From Glaciecola sp964621345 (GTDB taxonomy: Bacteria > Pseudomonadota > Gammaproteobacteria > Enterobacterales > Alteromonadaceae), in the NCBI GenBank assembly GCA_964621345.1, contig CAZUON010000002.1, forward strand, positions 1 to 64,000: a DNA stretch of 64,000 nt, in the 5' to 3' direction. A program made the position numbers and the translations under genes. The notes under the pieces are model-generated. The model saw only the letters and a program-made list of their open reading frames with translations. It did no database searches and was not told the DNA's origin. Of this stretch, positions 9,310 to 17,009 are shown one piece after another; position 1 is the first letter of the stretch; each line of letters opens with the position of its first letter.

Positions 9310-10308
9310 TTATACTGTTTGCGTCACTTTATTTAAACCTTCTGGTGCATCTGGGTTAAAGCCCATTGCCACAGAGATTTGTTCTACATCTAAATAAAAG
9401 CGTTGCAATATACTAAGCGCAGCGAGGCGCGGATGCACGTTTTCTCCAAGCCCGGTAAGTTGGATAACTGTCGCGCCGCGTTTTGTCATCTCCGCAATTT
9501 GTGCACGGTGAGCCTCGCTACTTTCATCTTCTATATCAATATCAACAATGGCCAAGTCTTTAGAGACCAGAGCAGCCGGACCATGCAAAAATTCAGCGCT
9601 ACTAAAAGCTTCTGCATGAATGGCACAGACTTCTTTTAACTTTAGGGCTATTTCGCGGCTAATGGCATAGCCAAAACCTCTGCCTAATACAACGCAATTG
9701 CGCAAAGCGTGAATAAATTCTAAAGACAATTGCGGTTTAGCATCTATGGTTTTTTGTAAATGCTCTGGCAAGCTCTCAAGTGCTCCTAATAAGTCGCTAG
9801 ACTGTGCCCAAGACCCCACCAATTGCAAAATGGCTGACAACGTTGCCAAGTAGCTTTTGGTTGCAGCCACAGCTTTTTCTTCACCCGCGCGCAACGGCAC
9901 GACCGCATCGGCAAGTTGGGCAAGGGGCGATGATTCATCATTGACCAGAGCAATGCAAGTGGCGCCTGAGGCTTGCGCTGCTTTAGCTTGAGCAAGAATG
10001 TCGTGGCTTCGACCAGATTGTGAAATACAAATCACAAGCGCGTGTTTGAGATTGAGTTCTCGTTTGAAAATAGAGCTTACCGATGGCGCAGCGGAGCATA
10101 CCGGAATACCCAATTCCACTTCAATAAGGTACTTAGCAAACACGCCTGCATGATCGGAGGAGCCGCGGCCAATGATATAGACAAAATGAGGCGCAGCGGC
10201 GCGTATGGTCTCACCAATTTGCTCACACAATGCGGCATTGTTTTGTAACTGTTGTTGAATAATGTCGGGTGTTTGTGCGGCCTCTTTGGCCATAATGGTG
10301 TGCGTCAT
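9310..10308 (-). CDS. nagB-II: SIS-domain glucosamine-6-phosphate deaminase (NagB-II)
   Basis: This is the isomerising deaminase converting GlcN-6-phosphate to fructose-6-phosphate and ammonia. It is not the classical NagB fold but the double-SIS-domain form (332 aa) related to the isomerase half of GlmS, common in Shewanella and Alteromonas. The two SIS domains are visible: YIIGRGSSDHAG with CISQSGRSHD in the first, and VVLGRGFGYAIS with EEVC-like ALKLKEVCAIHAEAF in the second, ending with the family's GLNKVTQTV. It overlaps nagK by 4 bases. Assignment follows family plus operon context. Confidence 0.92.
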   Translation of the reverse strand: MTHTIMAKEAAQTPDIIQQQLQNNAALCEQIGETIRAAAPHFVYIIGRGSSDHAGVFAKYLIEVELGIPVCSAAPSVSSIFKRELNLKHALVICISQSGRSHDILAQAKAAQASGATCIALVNDESSPLAQLADAVVPLRAGEEKAVAATKSYLATLSAILQLVGSWAQSSDLLGALESLPEHLQKTIDAKPQLSLEFIHALRNCVVLGRGFGYAISREIALKLKEVCAIHAEAFSSAEFLHGPAALVSKDLAIVDIDIEDESSEAHRAQIAEMTKRGATVIQLTGLGENVHPRLAALSILQRFYLDVEQISVAMGFNPDAPEGLNKVTQTV

Positions 10309-11195
10309 ACGAGTTGTTTTCCTAGTGCGTGCTGTTGGCGAGCAATAATCGTTGCGCCAACTTCAGGTGGATGTAAAGGCGCGTTAATTTGCGCTTGAAT
10401 GTCGGCCGATAACCAAGGTTGAACCTTATGCGCCAAACCGCCAATTAGACTCAGTCCTTGAGGCTTGTGTTTAAGAATTTGTATGCACAGCTGGTCAATA
10501 TAAGCTGCGCCTTGTTGAGCAATCATCAAAGCAACTTCATCACCGTTTTCGGCATATTCAAATACCATAGGGGCTAATTGTGCAAACTTTGCCGGTGGTG
10601 CTTTTGCGTATTGTTCTACGATTTCACAAGCAAAAGCAGTGTCGATGCTCTTAAGAAGCGCTGTAACAAAGGGGCTTTGTGTTGAGAGCCCGTCGATAGA
10701 TTCGAGGGTATGACGAATTGCCTCTGCACCAAACCATGCACCGCTGCCTTTATCGCCGAGTAAAAATCCATGACCACCAAATTCAATTTGTGTTGAGTCG
10801 GTGCACACAACACCAGATGAGCCCGTACCAATGATGACAATTGCTCCGCCAACATTTTCGTGCGCACCCACGCATGCAATGTGTAGGTCGGTTGTAAGTA
10901 ACAAGCTAGCAAACGGGTGTTCCCATTTTTGCATTTTTTGTAAGCAACTGGGGATGTTTAAACCCGCTAGGCCAATGGCTGTATGTGTATTGGAAATCTG
11001 TTTGTGATCAACCTTTGCGCTGGTAAACACTCCGCTAATCGCATCTTTTATAGAGCGCAATGCGAGTTCGTAATCACGCATCGGATTAGCCGGTCCGCTG
11101 ATATATTCAGCCAATAGTTTGCCGTTAGCGTCTTCGAGTCGGGCTTTGCATTTACTGCCGCCGCCGTCGATCCCTAAAAAGTAGGAGCTATTCAA
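10305..11195 (-). CDS. nagK: BadF-type N-acetylglucosamine kinase NagK
   Basis: This ATP-dependent kinase phosphorylates free GlcNAc after NagP uptake. It belongs to the BadF/BadG/BcrA/BcrD ASKHA family (296 aa), not the ROK family. The phosphate-1 motif GIDGGGSKCKARL (residues 8-20), the IIGTGSSGVV phosphate-2 loop, the GSGAWFGAEAIRHTL segment and the adenosine motif SLIGGLAHKVQPWL are all present. It lies between hex (1-base gap) and nagB-II (4-base overlap). Confidence 0.93.
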   Translation of the reverse strand: MNSSYFLGIDGGGSKCKARLEDANGKLLAEYISGPANPMRDYELALRSIKDAISGVFTSAKVDHKQISNTHTAIGLAGLNIPSCLQKMQKWEHPFASLLLTTDLHIACVGAHENVGGAIVIIGTGSSGVVCTDSTQIEFGGHGFLLGDKGSGAWFGAEAIRHTLESIDGLSTQSPFVTALLKSIDTAFACEIVEQYAKAPPAKFAQLAPMVFEYAENGDEVALMIAQQGAAYIDQLCIQILKHKPQGLSLIGGLAHKVQPWLSADIQAQINAPLHPPEVGATIIARQQHALGKQLV

Positions 11196-11196
11196 T

Positions 11197-13896
11197 TTAT
11201 TGTCCTCCTGCTTGAATTTGTTGTTCGCGGCTAAATACCTTAGTGTCTGTTACCTTTGCACGTACTTTAACTTTCGTATTTTGTTCGCTAAGCGCAACTG
11301 GACCTTGGTAAACTTGCCAGTCGTCTTGGTCTGACTCTAGCGCATATTCAAGCTGCAAGCCCTGATACGTAGGGTGCATATGCAAATGTCCCTCTTTTAT
11401 TATGGCGCCGGGTAGTGGCACGCGAGGCTCAATCCCTGCTCGAATCAGTTGTGGCATGGCGTTGTGGCTTAACACTTGCGAAAAGTGCTGCCAATCTTGT
11501 TTCATCAAGGCAATTTGCTTAGCATCAATATGGGATGTTTCTTGTGAGTAATCTGTATTACTTTGATACGCTTCAGCCCAGTCGGCATGATGCCAAGCGC
11601 GCTCAGCGACTACCAGTAAGCGAGGAAACAGCATGTAGTTAGCTTGTGCATCCGAGCGCACAGTTTCGCTCCACAACTGCGCTTGAATGCCTAAGATACT
11701 GCGCTTTGGCTCCATGTTTATCTCAGCCTTCGCGCTGTACGGGTGGCCAAAATTGTCGTACCAGATTTCGGCATGAGCAGGTAAATTAAGTGGCATAAAT
11801 TGAAATACCTGATAACTATCGGTATAGCGAGAGCCCCAGTAATAGCCAGGTTCAATCGGGTCTGCTTCATAAGGAAAGTCAAAATACAGTACGTCGGGTG
11901 TGGATAACACCACATCCCAGCCTTTGTTGACCATTTTGTGCGCTTTGTTATGCCCACCAGAATATAAGGTTTCCCATGCGTTCGCCTGCACCTGAGGCGG
12001 CAAATTTGCAGGGTTAGCGTAAGACATACCATCACTCCAAGCTGCGGGTATCACTCCTAGTTCACTCACCTTATTAGCCACACGCTCAATAAAATAAGGA
12101 CCAAGCTGTCTCACTTCAGTGATGTCGTCATTTTCTGCAATAAAGTTTGCACATGCAGGAGAGTCAGTCCATGCACCGGCAGTTTCATCAGCGCCTATAT
12201 GATAGCGCTGCAGGGGAACGCCTGCGCTTTCGTGCATACGTTTAAGTTCGCCGAGTACTTCTTCAACAAAACGATAAGTAGCGGGGATGCAGGGGTTCAG
12301 TGTGTTATCGTTATAATGTTGAATAGAGCGGTATTCGCTAGTATCAGCCAGTTCAGTTAAGAAAAATCGCTCGGCCTCGTCAGGTTTTTCTTCTAACATT
12401 AAGCGATTATAACGCGCATTCATCGATACAATTGCTGCGCGCGAATGCCCCGGCATATCTAACGAGGGAAGAACTTCGATTTGCCTAGCTTGAGCGTAGT
12501 GCAAAATCTCAATGTAGTCTTCAATACTATAATAGCCACTGTTTTGCTCGCTAGCGGGGAGTTTGCCGTCACCCCCTGCAAGCTGCGGTAGCAAGCAGCG
12601 CTGTTCATTCTCGTCAAAACATCGAAAAGCGCCAACATTTGTTAGCTCTGGCAGGGTGGCAATTTGTAAGCGCCAGCCCTCGTCATCAGCTAAATGAAGG
12701 TGCAGTTTATTGAGCTTATAGTAGCCCATTTGATCTAGCACTTTTAAGATGAAGTCTTTGCTTCTGAAGTTGCGCGACACGTCAATATGCAATCCACGAA
12801 AGGCCAAGTGCGGCGTGTCTTGTGCAGTCCCAATAGGCAGGCTAGTGCTATCTTCGTCATATAACTGTGCTAGCGACATCATCGCGTAATATAAACCCGG
12901 GATACTGTGATAAGTTATGCGTATGTTGTTTTTATTGATGTCGAGGCGATAGCCTTCGTTGAGATTGTGACTGTCGCTATCTTCTATATGCACAAGGTCA
13001 ACTTCAACACCTCCTTTACTCAACGGTAAACCATTGTCGCTAAAACGCTGCACGATGGCCGCGAGCATATTGTTTGCATAAGCGTTGTCGACCTTATCAT
13101 TTATCTGTGTAAGTGCAGGTATATGTAAGCCCGCACTCACATCAATGCGTTCTGAGGTCCATTCAGGATTTTCAATCCTTGGGATAATGCGGTTACTTTC
13201 ACCTGTTGAAAGCGCTGCTGCCCGCGCGTTAAATCGATGATAGCGCTCTGTTGCATTGGCGATGGCTACTTTATCATCAGCTTTTCGTAGGCTTTGTTGC
13301 GAGTCGGTGAAGGCAAGCACATGTTGCGGACGGGGTAATTGATGACCATCTGATAAGCGTTCGGTAGTTGAGGTAATTACGTGTGTATTACCTTGTCCAT
13401 CCACCAATAAATAATTAGGAAAGAGCACTGATTCAGACACCAATGGTGTATTGCCATAAAAAGTAATGCTATAGGCGATGTCAGATGCTAATGCACCGGT
13501 TTTTGCTGTAATTTCATGAAGATCGCCGTTCATATGGCGTAAGGTTAGCTCGCGACTGACCGCATGGCTCACCGGTGATAAATTACTAAATAGTATGCGC
13601 CAGTTTTCGGGCATATTAGCAGCAAGGGTGAGCTTCATAGTGGCCTTATAACAGCTTTGCGCATCTGCCGGACAGCCCTCAGAAAGATAGTTGTTGTCGA
13701 CACGAACAGTAATATCGATATTTTGCGCAGCGCTTTCTACAAGAGTTTGTGCTGAATTTTCAATCTCAGCTATTTCACTGACTACTGGCGTGTGGGCAAC
13801 ACTGTTCTTGCTATTTTGCTCAGTGCAGCCGCTTAACAAAGCGACAAACGTCAAGCTCAAGAAAGCAAGTGGCCTGTTTGATAAAGTTGATTTCAT
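11197..13896 (-). CDS. hex: GH20 beta-N-acetylhexosaminidase lipoprotein
   Basis: This exo-acting chitobiase/hexosaminidase releases GlcNAc from chitooligosaccharides. The 899-aa protein begins with a lipobox (LLSGC), so it is anchored in the envelope, probably on the periplasmic side. Domains in order: N-terminal carbohydrate-binding CHB_HEX-like domain (about 55-190), GH20b domain (about 240-370), GH20 TIM barrel (about 370-780) and a C-terminal Ig-like domain after 820. The catalytic Asp-Glu pair is in HIGADETAG (D570, E571), the pair used in substrate-assisted catalysis. HLHLADDEGWRLQI and LPSLDMPGHSRAA are further family motifs. It is the first gene of the nag operon, next to the NagR operators. 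Confidence 0.95.
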   Translation of the reverse strand: MKSTLSNRPLAFLSLTFVALLSGCTEQNSKNSVAHTPVVSEIAEIENSAQTLVESAAQNIDITVRVDNNYLSEGCPADAQSCYKATMKLTLAANMPENWRILFSNLSPVSHAVSRELTLRHMNGDLHEITAKTGALASDIAYSITFYGNTPLVSESVLFPNYLLVDGQGNTHVITSTTERLSDGHQLPRPQHVLAFTDSQQSLRKADDKVAIANATERYHRFNARAAALSTGESNRIIPRIENPEWTSERIDVSAGLHIPALTQINDKVDNAYANNMLAAIVQRFSDNGLPLSKGGVEVDLVHIEDSDSHNLNEGYRLDINKNNIRITYHSIPGLYYAMMSLAQLYDEDSTSLPIGTAQDTPHLAFRGLHIDVSRNFRSKDFILKVLDQMGYYKLNKLHLHLADDEGWRLQIATLPELTNVGAFRCFDENEQRCLLPQLAGGDGKLPASEQNSGYYSIEDYIEILHYAQARQIEVLPSLDMPGHSRAAIVSMNARYNRLMLEEKPDEAERFFLTELADTSEYRSIQHYNDNTLNPCIPATYRFVEEVLGELKRMHESAGVPLQRYHIGADETAGAWTDSPACANFIAENDDITEVRQLGPYFIERVANKVSELGVIPAAWSDGMSYANPANLPPQVQANAWETLYSGGHNKAHKMVNKGWDVVLSTPDVLYFDFPYEADPIEPGYYWGSRYTDSYQVFQFMPLNLPAHAEIWYDNFGHPYSAKAEINMEPKRSILGIQAQLWSETVRSDAQANYMLFPRLLVVAERAWHHADWAEAYQSNTDYSQETSHIDAKQIALMKQDWQHFSQVLSHNAMPQLIRAGIEPRVPLPGAIIKEGHLHMHPTYQGLQLEYALESDQDDWQVYQGPVALSEQNTKVKVRAKVTDTKVFSREQQIQAGGQ

Positions 13897-13978
13897 GCCT
13901 TAGCCTTATGTAAATCGGTGATAAAGTCACTATTAAATGTCTAATTTTATTCTCGACATAACGTTTTTGAAATAAATA

Positions 13979-13992
13979 TGACAGCGTTGTCA
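13979..13992. promoter_or_regulatory. predicted NagR operator 1
   Basis: The sequence TGACAGCGTTGTCA is an almost perfect palindrome, extended by AATA on the left and TATT on the right. It matches the look of LacI-family operators with a central CG and closely resembles the second site 69 bases away (centre to centre). It lies about 85 bases before the hex start. Assignment to NagR is inferred from position and family. Confidence 0.75.
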
Positions 13993-14047
13993 TATTTATC
14001 TTAAAAATTAGCGCTTTATTTCTGTATATTATTACTTAAACTACAGA

Positions 14048-14061
14048 TGACAGCGCTGTCA
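14048..14061. promoter_or_regulatory. predicted NagR operator 2
   Basis: The sequence TGACAGCGCTGTCA is a perfect 14-base palindrome with the LacI-type central CG step. It shares 13 of 14 bases with operator 1. Two sites spaced by 69 bp could allow looping by a tetrameric repressor, or could serve the two divergent promoters separately. Confidence 0.78.
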
Positions 14062-14274
14062 ATTTGAATCAGATTACTATATGATTTTGCGAATGGCAAA
14101 CAGATATTACAAAAAGTTAACAATTACATTGCTCTTTGTTTAAATAAACGCTTGCCGCTTTAACGATTAAGCACAGACGATTAGTAGTGCTATAATTATA
14201 GAGTGAGCCAATTACTTCGTGGCATAAGTATCCGCATAAGGTGCTGTTTTAATGCACAAGGAAAAATTTGAAAT

Positions 14275-15312
14275 ATGAAAGTGACCATTAAAGATGTTGC
14301 GATCCACGCTGGGGTATCGTTCAAAACCGTATCTAGAGTAATGAACCATGAGGGTACAGTAAAACCAGAAACCTTAGAAAAAGTGAAGAAAGCCATTGCA
14401 GAGCTTAAATACCAGCCTAACACGGCGGCACGAAATTTAGCCGGGTCAAAGTCATATGCTTTAGGATTTATTTATGACAATCCCAACGCATATTATGTGA
14501 TTGATATGCAACAAGGTATTTTGGAGGAATGCGGACGTAAAGGTTATGAGCTCCTTATTCACCCTTGCGAGTCGAGTACTGATGACATCATCACAAAAAT
14601 CCAACAAATGGTGAAACGCACTCAGCTTTCGGGATTAATCGTTAGCCCGCCTTTGTCTGAGAATCCAGCGTTTATTAGTGAGTTAGCCAAACTAGATATT
14701 CAGTTTGTTCGCCTGGTGTCGGGTGACGATGGTAAAATTGAAAATACCTCTTGTGTCTTTATTCATGACCGTGAAGCCGCCGAAACTATCGTCGACTATT
14801 TAATTACACTCGGGCACAAAAAAATTGCTTTCATTAGCGGTGAAAAAGACCATAAATCAACCCTTGAACGTCAGGAAGGGTATATGCAAGCGATGCGGGC
14901 ACATGGCTTAGATGTTAACCCCGATTGGATTGTAGAGGGGCGTTACTCCTTTGATTATGGTGTGCGCGGAGCACAAAGCTTGTTAGCGCTAGCTGATAGA
15001 CCAACGGCTATCTTTGCTTGTAATGATGAAATCGCCGCAGGCGCGCTGTTAGCTGCTAGGTTAGAAGGAGTCGACATACCCAAGCAACTATCCATTGCCG
15101 GTTTTGAGGATAGCCCCTTTTCGAGGCAAACCATCCCACAACTCACCACGGCCGCCCAGCCGACTAAAACCATTGGCGCCTCAGCTGCTGCGCTTTTAAT
15201 CAACAACATCACAAAAAATCGTATGCGAACGCAAGGCGCTCAGACCCCACACGAAGACTTCACGCCTAGCTTAGTTGTGAGAGGTTCAACAAATATAATC
15301 GCTGAGGGATAA
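14275..15312 (+). CDS. nagR: LacI-family repressor NagR
   Basis: This LacI-family transcription factor (345 aa) probably represses the nag operon and is released by a GlcNAc-derived sugar phosphate. The N-terminal helix-turn-helix is KDVAIHAGVSFKTVSRVMNH (residues 5-24) followed by the hinge helix KYQPNTAARNLAG. The remainder is a periplasmic-binding-like effector domain (LGFIYDNPNAYYV, IFACNDEIAAGAL, SIAGFEDSPFS). It is divergent from hex, with two operator-like palindromes between them, the standard arrangement in Alteromonadales. Confidence 0.9.
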   Translation: MKVTIKDVAIHAGVSFKTVSRVMNHEGTVKPETLEKVKKAIAELKYQPNTAARNLAGSKSYALGFIYDNPNAYYVIDMQQGILEECGRKGYELLIHPCESSTDDIITKIQQMVKRTQLSGLIVSPPLSENPAFISELAKLDIQFVRLVSGDDGKIENTSCVFIHDREAAETIVDYLITLGHKKIAFISGEKDHKSTLERQEGYMQAMRAHGLDVNPDWIVEGRYSFDYGVRGAQSLLALADRPTAIFACNDEIAAGALLAARLEGVDIPKQLSIAGFEDSPFSRQTIPQLTTAAQPTKTIGASAAALLINNITKNRMRTQGAQTPHEDFTPSLVVRGSTNIIAEG

Positions 15313-15329
15313 GCATGCCTTCAAGATTT

Positions 15330-15704
15330 TTAACGATGTTGGTCAATTAAAATAACATTACCGTCAGGGTCAGTCATGGTGAAATTAGCAGGGCCCTTGT
15401 TGTTTTCGTTGATTAAGGGGCCAACATCAATGCCTTCATTGGCCAACATTTTCTGTAAATACCTTACGTCGATATAGTCGTCGATGTGTTTTGCATTGGC
15501 ATCCCATCCCGGATTGAAGGTCAGCATGTTATTGTCTAATATCCCTTCGAACAAACCAATAATTTGGTCATCGGAATCTTTCATGATGAGCCATTTTTGT
15601 TCAATTTGCCCCGCCATTTGTACAAAGCCTAGTTTCTCATAAAAGGCCTTTGATACATGGATATCCGCAACTTTTAAACTGATTGAAAACAAACCTAATT
15701 TCAT
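15330..15704 (-). CDS. VOC (glyoxalase/bleomycin-resistance-like) family protein
   Basis: A 124-aa single-subunit vicinal-oxygen-chelate protein. It shows the two beta-alpha-beta-beta-beta modules: ISLKVADIHVSKAFYEKLGF at the start and PANFTMTDPDGNVILIDQH at the end. Such proteins bind a metal and catalyse isomerisation, dioxygenation or drug sequestration; this sequence does not show which. It is convergent with nagR (17-base gap), monocistronic, and probably a small accessory enzyme. Confidence 0.85.
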   Translation of the reverse strand: MKLGLFSISLKVADIHVSKAFYEKLGFVQMAGQIEQKWLIMKDSDDQIIGLFEGILDNNMLTFNPGWDANAKHIDDYIDVRYLQKMLANEGIDVGPLINENNKGPANFTMTDPDGNVILIDQHR

Positions 15705-16017
15705 TGTGTCATCCTTTAAAGTAATGATGTGGCGTTGATGCAGAAGCCAGTAACGTCAACCTTAGATGATTCCTTTTTCTAGAGCAAGTTGCATAGCGGA
15801 ATGACGTGTTTTTGTAAGTGTTCATAGGGTTTTATATTTGCGCAAATCCAAGTCTATTGCATAGCAAGCATATAGTGTTTATTCTGGGTTTAAATCCTCT
15901 TCAACCTAGGCGTTTCGTGTTATCATCAACGATTGTTTTGTGCAAAGAGCAATGGCCTTATTCATTTGAGCAAATTTAGCCTCAAGTTAGTTTAATAAAC
16001 ATGCAGTGATTACCTAA
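15705..16017. other. intergenic region between VOC gene and RhlA-like gene
   Basis: These 313 bases separate two divergent genes and should contain both promoters. The only structure I see is a perfect 12-base palindrome, ATTTGCGCAAAT, at 15836-15847, which could be an operator but has no second copy that I noticed. No coding potential was recognised. Confidence 0.5.
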
Positions 16018-16827
16018 ATGAAAATAGAAAAAAACGAGCTGAAACTTGGAAGGTTTCTTATACCATACAGGGTGTACGGCGAAGCAAAAGAAACCATTGT
16101 TTGTATCAGTGGTGCTAAGCAAACGATGGCGGCGTGGCGCAGTTTTGTCAGTCATTTTGTCGCAGATTATTCCGTTGTCGTATTTGATTTACCGGGTCAA
16201 GGTAGAGCAACTATTTTAGAGGGTGAGCCCTCGGCATCTTTTCAAGATCAGCAAGATATTCTGTTAGGGATCATCAATGCCAGTAACCGCAATGGCAAAG
16301 TTATTTTAGCGGCAGCATCTTGGGGCACAATAATTTCGGCAGCCGTGGCGGCGAATCATCCCCAATTGGTCGATAAAATGATTCTCGGGAGCTTTGGTGT
16401 CAAACCGAATAAAGAAATACTAGAGGTTATCCATAAAGGCAAAACCCTATACGATGAAAATCGTCTACATGAAATTGCCCCGCTAATGATTAAAAGCTTT
16501 GGTCAAAAAATCCCAGATTCGCAAAAGCGCCAGATCATCGAGCAATTTGGCAATATGGATAGAGAGCAGTTCATCAGCTTCTATGACCATTGTGTATTTG
16601 TAGAGCAGTGCAGCCATATTGAAGAGTATATTCAATTGTCAAAAATTGAGGCCAGAACACTAATAATAAGTGGTGAGCACGATGCGATTCTCGACCACGA
16701 AGGGATTCGTGAAGCGGCTAAGCGGATTTCAGACTGTGTGTATAAATTAGTTCCCAGTGCGGGACACTTTTTGCATTGGGAGCAGCCCACTATTTTAAAT
16801 ACTTACCGTGAGTTTTTGAGCACTTAA
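16018..16827 (+). CDS. alpha/beta hydrolase, RhlA-like
   Basis: A 269-aa cytoplasmic alpha/beta-hydrolase-fold protein without a signal peptide. The nucleophile elbow is AASWGT (Ser in A-S-W-G rather than G-x-S-x-G), the same ASWG variant that RhlA has. VVVFDLPGQGRA, the late acid region SGEHDAIL and the His motif GHFLHWEQP complete the triad. RhlA of Pseudomonas makes 3-(3-hydroxyalkanoyloxy)alkanoates from fatty-acid intermediates, and the resemblance extends over the cap region, but without RhlB nearby I would not claim surfactant synthesis. It ends just before a strong terminator. Confidence 0.8.
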   Translation: MKIEKNELKLGRFLIPYRVYGEAKETIVCISGAKQTMAAWRSFVSHFVADYSVVVFDLPGQGRATILEGEPSASFQDQQDILLGIINASNRNGKVILAAASWGTIISAAVAANHPQLVDKMILGSFGVKPNKEILEVIHKGKTLYDENRLHEIAPLMIKSFGQKIPDSQKRQIIEQFGNMDREQFISFYDHCVFVEQCSHIEEYIQLSKIEARTLIISGEHDAILDHEGIREAAKRISDCVYKLVPSAGHFLHWEQPTILNTYREFLST

Positions 16828-16880
16828 GCCCTCTAATAAAGGGGGTAAAAACAGCAGTGAAATATTTCGCAAAATATCTA

Positions 16881-16908
16881 AAAAGCCCCTCTCGTCAGGG
16901 GCTTTTTT
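16881..16908 (+). terminator. rho-independent terminator
   Basis: AAAAGCCCCT and AGGGGCTTTT form a GC-rich stem around the loop CTCGTC, followed by a run of T. The A-run on the other side could make it bidirectional. It closes the RhlA-like gene and insulates recC. Confidence 0.93.
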
Positions 16909-17009
16909 GTGCTAACTTTTAGTATTATCTCATCGTAAGTACGATGTTATCAGGCAAGTGAATATGGCTTAGCTTTACCCGAATCAACCCATCAATTGAG
17001 CGTGATTAC

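Larger units (their letters stand above)
13897..14274. other. hex-nagR divergent intergenic region
   Basis: These 378 bases separate the nag operon (leftward) from nagR (rightward). They hold two similar palindromes at 13979-13992 and 14048-14061, flanking a 55-base AT-rich stretch that presumably contains the promoters. Nothing coding is seen. The RBS of nagR, CAAGGAAAAA, lies at about 14258. Confidence 0.8.
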
